Notes under the pieces: generated by a model
What the model saw: the letters and a program-made list of their open reading frames with translations, nothing else
Databases searched by the model: none
Told to the model about the DNA's origin: nothing
Part shown: positions 17,921 through 26,700 of the stretch, piece by piece
Layout of the letters: every line of letters begins with the position of its first letter
How positions within the stretch are numbered: position 1 is the first letter of the stretch
Position numbers and translations under genes: made by a program
DNA from: Lachnospiraceae bacterium
GTDB lineage: Bacteria; Bacillota; Clostridia; Lachnospirales; Lachnospiraceae
Direction: 5' to 3'
DNA: 45,382 nt
Assembly: GCA_022510525.1 (NCBI GenBank)
Contig: JAFLTH010000015.1
Span: forward strand, 1 to 45,382

Positions 17921-17949
17921 ACTGTATCAGACTTCTTTTGTGGTGTCAA
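17921..17949 (-). promoter_or_regulatory. strong sigma-A promoter for valS
   Basis: A perfect TTGACA (17949-17944) is separated by 17 bases from TACAGT (17926-17921), with a TGn extension in front of the -10. Transcription would begin near 17914, giving a leader of about 105 bases before the valS ATG. It lies immediately after the stop of the upstream pectate lyase gene. Confidence 0.75.
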
Positions 17950-17960
17950 TAGGGAAGCGT

Positions 17961-20900
17961 TTACTCTTCTTCTTTAAAAATATCCATCTTCTTCGCCACT
18001 ATCTTGAACTTAAGAGTCTTGGTACCGCTGTACTCTCCGATACCTTTTATTATTACCGTGGCGGTTCCCTTATTGATGTTGTTGGTATATCCTACAATTT
18101 CATACCCCTCGTCAATACCGTTATGACTTCCCTTCATATACAGTGTCTTTGTTTTACCGTCTTCCTTAATTGTTACCGTAATGTCATCAGCATCAAGAGT
18201 GATTTCATCACCTGTATACATCTTAGCCGCCTTACCTGTTTCACTGTTCTTATTAACGGTAAATTTAGCCTTGGCTATATTCTTACCAACTCCAAATGCA
18301 TCAGCGGTCTCTAAAGGTGTACTACTATCAGCAACAAGATTTTTTGTATCCTTAGCCCTTGCCACTACATAAATATTGTTTTCTTCTCCGGACTTAAGGA
18401 CTTCCGAATCTGCACACTTTACTTTTTTACCGTCTGCCGGTTTATAGACCTCGACTGTATACTGTGAAGCTTTAAGTATATTTCCGCTCTTATCAAGTAC
18501 CGTTGCCTTTACCTTTCCGGCTTTAATTCCGTCATATGCTGTTACTGCCGAAATCTCCAACTCTTCCATATCGAGCTTATCAATAGCATATGTTATTTTA
18601 TTCGTGGGCTTCTTAGCGAAGTTACCCTTACCGGTAATCACAACATTAGCTGTCTTTGCCCCGTTTGTAGCATTTTTGTTTGACGTGAACTTAACCGTAT
18701 AATCTATACCGTTTTTAAGTTCAATCGTCTTTTTATCAGGTCCGATTCCGTTGACTTTAACAACTATCTTTTCATTAGGCACTACCGCACCTTTTACGGA
18801 ATACGGCACCGGAGCAATCTCCTCAACACCTACATCAGCCTTACTTAAGTCTATGGCATTAATCTTGAAAGTCTTCTTAAGCGTTGTCGCCTTACCGTTG
18901 CTGCCCGCTGCACCTGTTAAAAGAAGTGTTGCGGTTCCCTTATTGAGGTTATTGGAAACGGCCCAGTTTACATTGATTGGTTCGTATGTAATTGCTGCCG
19001 TCTCTTTATCTTCCACTTTAGTAACATAAGTTACCCCATCATACTCATATGTTTTAGGCGTTTTATTCTTTATGGTAAGCGTGAATTTCGGATACTGATA
19101 ATCTCCTGTATACGTCAGCGGATCAATCTTATCAATTTTTGCTCCCTTAAGGTCTGCCAATTCTACGGCAGAATCTCCAAAACGGTCAGCAATAATTATT
19201 TCAAACGTTTCCTCAGTATCTTTGCCCGTATAATTACCTTTACCGGTTACTGTAACCTTTGCCTTTCCGACTTTATTAGTCGGGTCTGCCGTGGCCTTAA
19301 CATTATTGGAATACTTGACGGTATAGTCAACTCCCGGCGTTAAAACTTTACCGTAGTTACCATCATAATCCTTAACACTATAATCCTTAACGGTTATGTC
19401 GGGAATTATCTTAGCGCCTGTGTAATAAAACGGTCCTTCAAGTCCTTCTATCCTGATGCCAGTTTTATCACCGGTATCAGGCGGGCCGGGCGGATTGACT
19501 TCTTCTTTCTTAGAAGCAGTGATAACAACTTCCGTATCAGCCGATACCGTTATAACATAGTATCCTTCCCCATTAACTGTAACAGCATCTCCGCTTGCTC
19601 CTCCAACCTTTACGGATTCTATCTCATATTCTTCATCAGGTACAGGTTTAAATGAAACCTCGCTTTCTGCCTCTACGCTGATCTTATTATCAGCCAGCGT
19701 ATGTTCATTACCCTTAAAGGATATTGTAACTGTTTCGGGATAAGTGAATGTGACGGTAAACATTACCGGTCCATCTCCACCGCCTTGAGGGCCATTGTCA
19801 GTATATACTGCCCTAAGCGTAATTTCATTGTTCTCATCTGCGTCTACTGCCTTAACAATATAAGTCGAAGTTAATACTTCCGTGGAATTACCTACCGACC
19901 ATCCGGTGAAAGTCTTGTTGGTCGGTGGCGTACAGCCGGGAAGTGATACGTTAGCGCCTGCCAATGCGGTAACGCTTGCTGATGCTCCATCTGAGAGCGT
20001 ACCTTCACCTGCATCAAATTTGACTGTATATTGTTTAGGATTCTCTTCTATTGCAGTATATACAGCATTAAGAGTAATTATATTATTATCATCTGCATCC
20101 GCTGCGTTAACAATATAAGTCGAAGTTAATACTTCCGTGGAATTACCTACCAACCATCCGGTGAAAGTCTTGTTGACCGGTGGTGTACAGCCGGGAAGTG
20201 ATACGTTAGCGCCTGCAAATGCGGTAACGCTTGCTGCCGCCCCATCTGAGAGTGTACCTTCACCAGCATCAAATTTGACTGTGTACTCCTCAGGCTGAAC
20301 CACTTCTTCATCCTCGATGCCTTGAACATTCAAGGTATAATAAACTACTCCTTTATCTCCTTCAGGATACAAATAATATGTTCCGGCTTCGTCAAATTCA
20401 AATATAAACGTCGTCTTTGTCGTTCCATTTGTAATAGAATGACTTACAACCTCTTCCAAAGAACCGTTTGACGACTTTCTACCAAGAACAATATTGTATT
20501 TTTTACCAGATTCAGTTGATCCTGACAATGCCATTTCTGCAGTCAAAACTCCCTGACCCTTTGTCGTAAACTCTATGGATTTCAAAAGTCCGTCTTCATT
20601 GCCCGGAATAGTCTTATCCGTTATAAGTACACCGTTTGTACCTAATGTCTTAGGGGTGACGTCCTTAATAGTCATATAGTATTTAATAGTGGTTTTTTCA
20701 TCCACTTTCTTACTGCCCGATGCTGCATGAATTATAAATCCATTGATCGGCTCAGTAGTCTCGGTAATATTCCAACCCTTGTCATCGCTATCAGCAGTAC
20801 CGACAACAAACTGGTCAAGATCCTTTGAGCAGTCAAGCGAAAGTGTATAAGGCTTTCCCTGTTTCTTCCAGTGAGCGTATAAGGTAATATCTCCGGTCAG

Positions 20901-23375
20901 AGCGGAACCGTCAATACTGCTCACTTTATTACCGCCTTCCCTTGCACTATACCAACCTTCGAAATCATAACCGTCTCTGGTTGGTACCTTCGTAATTTCA
21001 TATCTTTGATTACTGTATATAGTATCAGATTCAACTTGAGAACCATCGTTATGATCGAAATATATGGTATAAGTTTGAACACCCGTTCCGCCGGTAATTT
21101 CCAGGCTCTTAACTGTAATATCATTAAAAACTGCCGGTGTTCCTGTACAGTCTGCTTTTGAATAACTTGCAACAGATTTTACCGCAGCTGACAGTATCAT
21201 ATAAGTACCTGCCGGTAAGCTTCTAATGCTTCCGTTTCCTTTAAGTAGATTTTCACCTGCCGCATTTACAAAGACTCCTGCATTTTGAGCATCGGCATAT
21301 TCAATCTTTAAATCAAAAGGCTTATCAACTTTAAAAGCATATCCTTTGCTTGTTATACTAAAAGGCCCCTTAGTCTTTGGCACATCTATTGTATCAACAG
21401 TTACATCCATATCTTTTATTACAGAATAATCATTTTCAATAACATTTGTTACCGATTTAGGTTCTCTTGCCTGCACGCCTGTCTGTGATGCAATTACTTT
21501 TGCTAAATCGGTAAAATCCGTCTGAAGCTGATAATCATTGCCGGGTATATAAGAAAGGTTAGCCTCTGTATCAAACTTATCATATTTAACTCCTCCGGCC
21601 GCATACCCACAGCTGTTTATCACAGAATCTGATTTATTCGTGACAACAGTTCCCTTTGTGGCATTATTCCATTTTACGCTTGAAAAAGAATCGTTATAAC
21701 TTTTAATCGCACCTTTATTATAACCGGCTTTAGGTTCCGAAATATTCTGTGGGTTCTGGCATGCATAAAATATGTTATATTCTGAGAAAATATAGGAATT
21801 TTCTCTTGCATTCTGTGCATAATTCGTCTGCATATAAACAAGATTATTATACATATGCACGTTGGCATTACGTGTAAGCGGTCCTCTGGACTTACACATA
21901 TACCAATAATTATGATGATATGTCAGGTTATACTGTAGATTCGTTTCACTTGCACCTACCAGGTGACTCTTATGACAACCCTCAAAATAGTTATAGCTGC
22001 ATGTAAGATACTGACCCCTCTTAAAGTCTATTGAACCGTCACCTTCATATTTATCCTCTGCCAGGGGTTCTAAAATATTCGGACAATACAATGAATTATT
22101 ATGAATCCAGCACCGCTCAATGCCCACCGTAATAGTTGAATCTTCCTGCTGCCCTTCCATTCCGATAGCATCTTCGGGAGTATTAATGAATGTAAGATTA
22201 CGCACCTCTATGCTCTTTGCAGCATTAGGTTTATTTTTATCGGCAGTAAACTGGAAACCCCAGCCATCAATCGTTGCATCATATCCGATACCTTCAATCG
22301 TTAAATCCTTAGTCGCTGTGATAGTGGCCATATGCCCGTTATCACCGTCCGGTTCACCATTATTATCTGTTTTTTCTTCATATTTGGAAAGACCTGTAAT
22401 TAATTTCTCACCAGTCCGGACTTTATATTCGCCTCTTTCGTAAAGCCCCGATTCTGATACGGTACCGACAAACCTTACTACAAGCGGTATATTTTTATCT
22501 GCCAGCGTTTTTACAATATTACTATTCTTAGTAAAAATATTACCTATACCTTTCGTAGAATCATTATTATAAGGAATTTTAACACTATTTTTATTCTCAT
22601 CCGTAACATAAATAACTATTGCATTATCCTTTAATGTACCGTCATCATTATATGCTCCGACACCCTTGGTATAATTAAAATGCGCATATCCGGAACGGTC
22701 ATATGCAGTTACTTCAATATCATCCTTCGTAATCGTCTTTCCACCCACCTTTACGGTAAGTGTATATGTACCTGCCTTGAGTCCGGGAATATCAATGCGG
22801 ACACCTTTGTTGGTGGACTGATTCCTATTATCAGCAATGTTTCTTACAAGATATTCAAAATCCTCATCTTCAAGCGTTCCGCTCACAGGACCTGTATAGC
22901 TGACTTCCGTAACGTCAGCATCCTGCACTCCCGCTATCTCAGCATAAATGCTTTCATTCCAGCCGCCGACATTGGAAAACTCGGTTGCTGAAACTGCATA
23001 TAATTCTTCGTCGAGAGTCAGTGAGGCTTCATCGTCAAATATTTCCTCAGTATCCGCTTCTTCTATATCTTCGCCGGTTTCCCCTTCGTCAGTTCCTTCT
23101 GAGGTTTCACTATCGGAAACATTTTCGTCCATTGATTCATTTTCAGAATTACTTTCATTTGAATCTTCATCCTCGAAATCGGTTTCGTCTGACCCCCCAT
23201 TATCAGATTCAGAGTTACCCGGTTCACCATCATCTTGCAGCGTAGTATCAGTTTCTGCTTCAATTCCGATTTCCGTTGCATACACCGGCATACTCGGCAA
23301 TATGGTAGTAAGTATCATAGCTATACTTAATAGTGCTGCCATTAACTTGTTACTTAAGTTTTTTGCTTTTCCCAT
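17961..23375 (-). CDS. secreted PL1 pectate lyase with repeat domains
   Basis: The 1804-residue secreted protein has a signal peptide (likely cut after A33 in PVYA) and a Ser/Asp/Glu-rich linker (about 35-125). A PL1 pectate lyase beta-helix follows (about 130-650), with DGSIDFKRGQ, HKSHLVGAS, LTYHHNYWY and the catalytic RGPLTR (R497, R502). Next come an InlB/Listeria-Bacteroides repeat (about 769-838), two near-identical 85-residue repeats of the same class (about 1031-1200), and Ig-like modules from about 1312 to the end with motifs such as DYTVKYSNN and VTGKGNYTGK. No LPXTG or S-layer motif is seen, so surface attachment may use the repeats. It should cleave polygalacturonate by calcium-dependent beta-elimination. 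It is the second of two tandem paralogs. A ribosome binding site, AAGGGAG, precedes the ATG. Confidence 0.92.
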   Translation of the reverse strand: MGKAKNLSNKLMAALLSIAMILTTILPSMPVYATEIGIEAETDTTLQDDGEPGNSESDNGGSDETDFEDEDSNESNSENESMDENVSDSETSEGTDEGETGEDIEEADTEEIFDDEASLTLDEELYAVSATEFSNVGGWNESIYAEIAGVQDADVTEVSYTGPVSGTLEDEDFEYLVRNIADNRNQSTNKGVRIDIPGLKAGTYTLTVKVGGKTITKDDIEVTAYDRSGYAHFNYTKGVGAYNDDGTLKDNAIVIYVTDENKNSVKIPYNNDSTKGIGNIFTKNSNIVKTLADKNIPLVVRFVGTVSESGLYERGEYKVRTGEKLITGLSKYEEKTDNNGEPDGDNGHMATITATKDLTIEGIGYDATIDGWGFQFTADKNKPNAAKSIEVRNLTFINTPEDAIGMEGQQEDSTITVGIERCWIHNNSLYCPNILEPLAEDKYEGDGSIDFKRGQYLTCSYNYFEGCHKSHLVGASETNLQYNLTYHHNYWYMCKSRGPLTRNANVHMYNNLVYMQTNYAQNARENSYIFSEYNIFYACQNPQNISEPKAGYNKGAIKSYNDSFSSVKWNNATKGTVVTNKSDSVINSCGYAAGGVKYDKFDTEANLSYIPGNDYQLQTDFTDLAKVIASQTGVQAREPKSVTNVIENDYSVIKDMDVTVDTIDVPKTKGPFSITSKGYAFKVDKPFDLKIEYADAQNAGVFVNAAGENLLKGNGSIRSLPAGTYMILSAAVKSVASYSKADCTGTPAVFNDITVKSLEITGGTGVQTYTIYFDHNDGSQVESDTIYSNQRYEITKVPTRDGYDFEGWYSAREGGNKVSSIDGSALTGDITLYAHWKKQGKPYTLSLDCSKDLDQFVVGTADSDDKGWNITETTEPINGFIIHAASGSKKVDEKTTIKYYMTIKDVTPKTLGTNGVLITDKTIPGNEDGLLKSIEFTTKGQGVLTAEMALSGSTESGKKYNIVLGRKSSNGSLEEVVSHSITNGTTKTTFIFEFDEAGTYYLYPEGDKGVVYYTLNVQGIEDEEVVQPEEYTVKFDAGEGTLSDGAAASVTAFAGANVSLPGCTPPVNKTFTGWLVGNSTEVLTSTYIVNAADADDNNIITLNAVYTAIEENPKQYTVKFDAGEGTLSDGASASVTALAGANVSLPGCTPPTNKTFTGWSVGNSTEVLTSTYIVKAVDADENNEITLRAVYTDNGPQGGGDGPVMFTVTFTYPETVTISFKGNEHTLADNKISVEAESEVSFKPVPDEEYEIESVKVGGASGDAVTVNGEGYYVITVSADTEVVITASKKEEVNPPGPPDTGDKTGIRIEGLEGPFYYTGAKIIPDITVKDYSVKDYDGNYGKVLTPGVDYTVKYSNNVKATADPTNKVGKAKVTVTGKGNYTGKDTEETFEIIIADRFGDSAVELADLKGAKIDKIDPLTYTGDYQYPKFTLTIKNKTPKTYEYDGVTYVTKVEDKETAAITYEPINVNWAVSNNLNKGTATLLLTGAAGSNGKATTLKKTFKINAIDLSKADVGVEEIAPVPYSVKGAVVPNEKIVVKVNGIGPDKKTIELKNGIDYTVKFTSNKNATNGAKTANVVITGKGNFAKKPTNKITYAIDKLDMEELEISAVTAYDGIKAGKVKATVLDKSGNILKASQYTVEVYKPADGKKVKCADSEVLKSGEENNIYVVARAKDTKNLVADSSTPLETADAFGVGKNIAKAKFTVNKNSETGKAAKMYTGDEITLDADDITVTIKEDGKTKTLYMKGSHNGIDEGYEIVGYTNNINKGTATVIIKGIGEYSGTKTLKFKIVAKKMDIFKEEE
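19797..20290. repeat. 255-base tandem duplication in a pectate lyase gene
   Basis: Two copies of a segment recur with a period of 255 bases (85 codons); for example TAAGTCGAAGTTAATACTTC starts at 19861 and again at 20116. Each copy encodes an FDAGEGTLSDGA / GCTPP / KTFTGW module of the InlB type. The near-identity at DNA level points to a recent in-frame duplication. Confidence 0.85.
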
Positions 23376-23469
23376 TTTACTCCCTTCCTGCTGCTTATCA
23401 ATGCAAACAGCGTACTACCGCTCTAATTAATATTTTATTTAAGTAAAAATAAAATAACTCTATAATAAA

Positions 23470-23497
23470 ATTTTACCATAAAATAAATACTATTCAA
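23470..23497 (-). promoter_or_regulatory. possible promoter of the shorter pectate lyase gene
   Basis: TTGAAT (23497-23492), a 16-base spacer and TAAAAT (23475-23470) with a TGG extension lie about 95 bases before the ATG. The same arrangement (TTGTAT-16-TAAAAT) occurs before the paralog. The gap 23376-23744 (369 bases) holds this promoter and the two hairpins below and no gene. Confidence 0.45.
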
Positions 23498-23597
23498 GAA
23501 TAGAAATGTGAAAATTATACAAGGAATTAATCATAAAAATTTTCTAAAAACAAGTATTGCATATCACTCACACATATTGGCCAAACGGCATTTCTAG

Positions 23598-23628
23598 AAA
23601 AAAGGGTTGCATTATGCAACTCTTTTTT
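23598..23628. terminator. bidirectional terminator between the pectate lyase genes
   Basis: A 15-base-pair stem, AAAAAAGGGTTGCAT with ATGCAACTCTTTTTT (one G-U pair), has a single-base gap at its centre, so the real loop is a few bases. A- and T-runs on the two sides make it a classic bidirectional terminator. It lies about 120 bases after the stop of the 1984-residue gene. Confidence 0.8.
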
Positions 23629-23646
23629 CATGTATATTTTTGTAGA

Positions 23647-23693
23647 AAGAGGGCATCCCTCAAGTCATTTCATGACTTTTGGTACACCCTCTT
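23647..23693 (-). terminator. long imperfect hairpin after the larger pectate lyase gene
   Basis: AAGAGGG and CCCTCTT form the outer stem and AAGTCAT / ATGACTT the inner stem around a GAA loop, separated by partly pairable 8-base internal strands. It comes first in the message after the stop at 23745 and is followed 20 bases later by the A/T-flanked terminator. It could be a 3'-end protective structure or a first terminator. Confidence 0.5.
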
Positions 23694-23744
23694 ATCTTGT
23701 GTAAACTATACGATTTTTCGTTCAATTTTTAACATTAACACTTT

Positions 23745-26700
23745 TTAGTTGAAAAGGTCATTAACAAAGCTCATTATATTACTGGTGACAGAGTCCCATG
23801 TACTCTCGCTCTTAGTAATATTCATCTGCTTAGCTACAATCTTGAACTTGACATTCTTAGTACCACTGTACTTGCCAATACCTTTGATTACTGCTGTTGC
23901 AGTTCCCTTATTGATATTGTTAGAGTATTCTGCGATTACATAATCTGTACCCATTGTAAGATTACCGGACACACCCTTCATCGTTACTGTAAGATCACCA
24001 TTCTCAAGCTTGATTTCAGAACCTGTATACGTCTTAGCTGCCTTATTGAGCTTAGGATCCTTTTTAACAACGAATTTTGCCTTGGCTATGTTCTCACCAA
24101 CAGTAAACTCTGCAGCAGGTGTAGCACTATCTTTTTTAAGGTTCTTTATATCCTTAGCTTTTGCTACTACATAAATCTTGTTTTCGTCTCCGGACTTAAG
24201 TACATCTTTGTCACCGTACTTCCCTGCACAATCGGCGTCTTTATAAACTTCAACTGTGTATTGTGAAGCTTTAAGTATATTGCCATTCGCATCAAGTACC
24301 GTAGCCTTTACCTTGCCTGCGGTCATTCCTGAGTATGCAGTTACAGCCGCAACCTCCAGGTCGTTCATATCAAGATTCTTAATCTCAAATGTTGTCTGTT
24401 TCGTCGGTTTCTTAGCATAGTTGCCTTTACCTGTAATCGTAATATTAGCTGATTTAGTAACAGTTTTATTAGCTGAATACTTAACTGTATAATCTGTACC
24501 CTCTATAAGTTCTGCACCGTTAACCGTAACCTCTACTTTAGGTGTTGCGCCCTTAACTGAATAGTATATGGCTTCTTCATCAAGCACCTTCACATCTATA
24601 TCACTGGCTTTAACCTTGCTCAAATCTATGGCATTGATTTTGAAGGTCTTCTTAACTGTAGTTGCTTTTTTATTGGTACCTACTTTACCTGTTAAAAGAA
24701 GGGTTGCGGTTCCTTTATTACGGTTATTTGACAAAGCCCAGTTTGCAGGAAGAATCTCGGTTGTGATTGCTCCACTTTCTACTTTATAATAATTACCATT
24801 ATCATATCTGTATGTTACAGCCGATTTTCCACTCAATGTAAGCTTAAAGTCAGGATACTGCTCTTCTCCATTAAAGTCCATCGGCTCAATCTTATCAATC
24901 TTAGCTCCCTTAAGGTCTGCCAGGTCACCAGTATAAGTTTCCGCACTCACAATCTCGAAGGTTTCGTCTACATCCTTGCCTGTATAGTTACCCTTACCTG
25001 TTACTGTAACTTTGGCTTTTCCGGCTTTATTGTCTTTTGTGAGCTTAACATTATTTGAATACTTAACAGTGTAATCAATGCCGGGTGATAAGAGTTTACC
25101 TTCTTCTCCAATATTGTAATCTACAACACCGATATTTGGCGTAATCTTAGCGCCGGTGTAAATGTATTCTTTCTCAAGACCTACGATGACAAGACCGCTT
25201 TCCGGATCTGGATCGCCTTCGTCACCGCCTCCGCCGCCAGAACCTCCCGGCTTATAGTTAGGATCTACGTCATAAAGTGCAGTAAATGTTATAACGCCGC
25301 CAACGGCATCCTCACCTTTAACAATATATGTATTATCCTCAAGCTCCAGCGGTGTTGTGCCACCGTCTACAGACCAGCCCGTGAATATATATCCTCCAAA
25401 TGGAGTACAATCGGGCAGTTTCACTTCTGCTCCTTCCGGCTTAGGTGCGGTATCAAGATTCTTAGCTGTTCCGGTTCCTATTTTGTATACAATAGTGTAT
25501 ACAGGCTGTGAGAACTTAATGCTTGTGTAAGCTACACCCTTGGTTCCACCAGCATATAAATAATATGTACCTGCTTCATTAATATCGAATTCCTTTGTAG
25601 TTTTTGAAGTGCTTGTTATATCCAATATTTTAATAGGAGCAGCTAATGAAGTACCTGAAGATGACATTTGTGCAAGGTTAAGATTGCATGTATATGTTAT
25701 ACCTTTCTCTTCATCTATAAGTTTTCCTGATGCTTGAACTTCTACATATAGAGTACCCGGACCATCGGTTGTAAATTCTATGGATTTTAAGAGTCCTTTT
25801 TCATTACCCTGAATACTCTTATCAGCGTCACTATTTAAGAGCACGCCATTTGTATACAACATATTATCTTTAACGGTCATATAGTATTTAGGACTATCCT
25901 GATTTGAGCCGCCACCGCCTGGAGCCGCATGAATCGTAAATCCTCTAACCTCTTTATTTGAGGTAATATCACCATTTACAAGATCCGTTGCACAAATCAA
26001 AGTAAGGTCAGGATCATCTAATTCCGTTTTACTCCAATGTGCATATACGGTAACATCGCTAGTAGGATTTTCAATTGCATCTATCGGATTACCGTCCTTA
26101 TCAAACCAGCCTGCAAAAATATAACCAGGTTTTGTAGTTGTCTGCGTTATATAGTACGTTTGGCCTTTGGTCATCTTGACTGTTGCAACTGTTGAGCCGC
26201 CATCTGTTTCAAAAAGCAAATTATAAGTAACTTCCGGAACACCGCCGCTGCTGCTATCATCTTCCCAATTTGCATAAAGTGTTGCATTTGCATTAACTGT
26301 ATATGGGAAAGTAACTTTTGTATCACATGATGCATCTTTATATAAACCTTCAAGTGTATAACCCGTCCTTGTAAATGATGCAGCAGATACTAATTCTTCT
26401 AATGTTGCATATGTTGTATTTTCAAGAACCGATAATGCTTTCGGTTCAGATGGTGCATCCTCATCATTGTAGTCCAATGTAAGCGTATAATAAACTTCAT
26501 CTGATTCTTTATTATCTACGGATACATAAAATAGATTTATAGTATCCCCTTTTGTTATCGTATGCGTACCTGCTGATAAATTATCAACGGTAACAGTTGC
26601 ATAAGCATCTGTTGTCTTTGCTATACCATCAACCTTAACCGTTTTACCTGTTTCAGTTGATGCAAATGCCATACGCAAAACTGCTCCATCATTACATCTG

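Noticed and set aside
17810-17960. T-box riboswitch upstream of valS
   Set aside because: No specifier stem or T-box core sequence, and the leader is too short; only a promoter and one hairpin are supported.
19797-20290. CRISPR or other spaced repeat array
   Set aside because: The repeat is a coding tandem duplication with an 85-codon period; no short repeats with unique spacers exist in the window.
22948-23430. Plus-strand Ser-rich open frame of 160 codons
   Set aside because: It is the antisense of the acidic linker and signal peptide of the pectate lyase; no ribosome binding site of its own.
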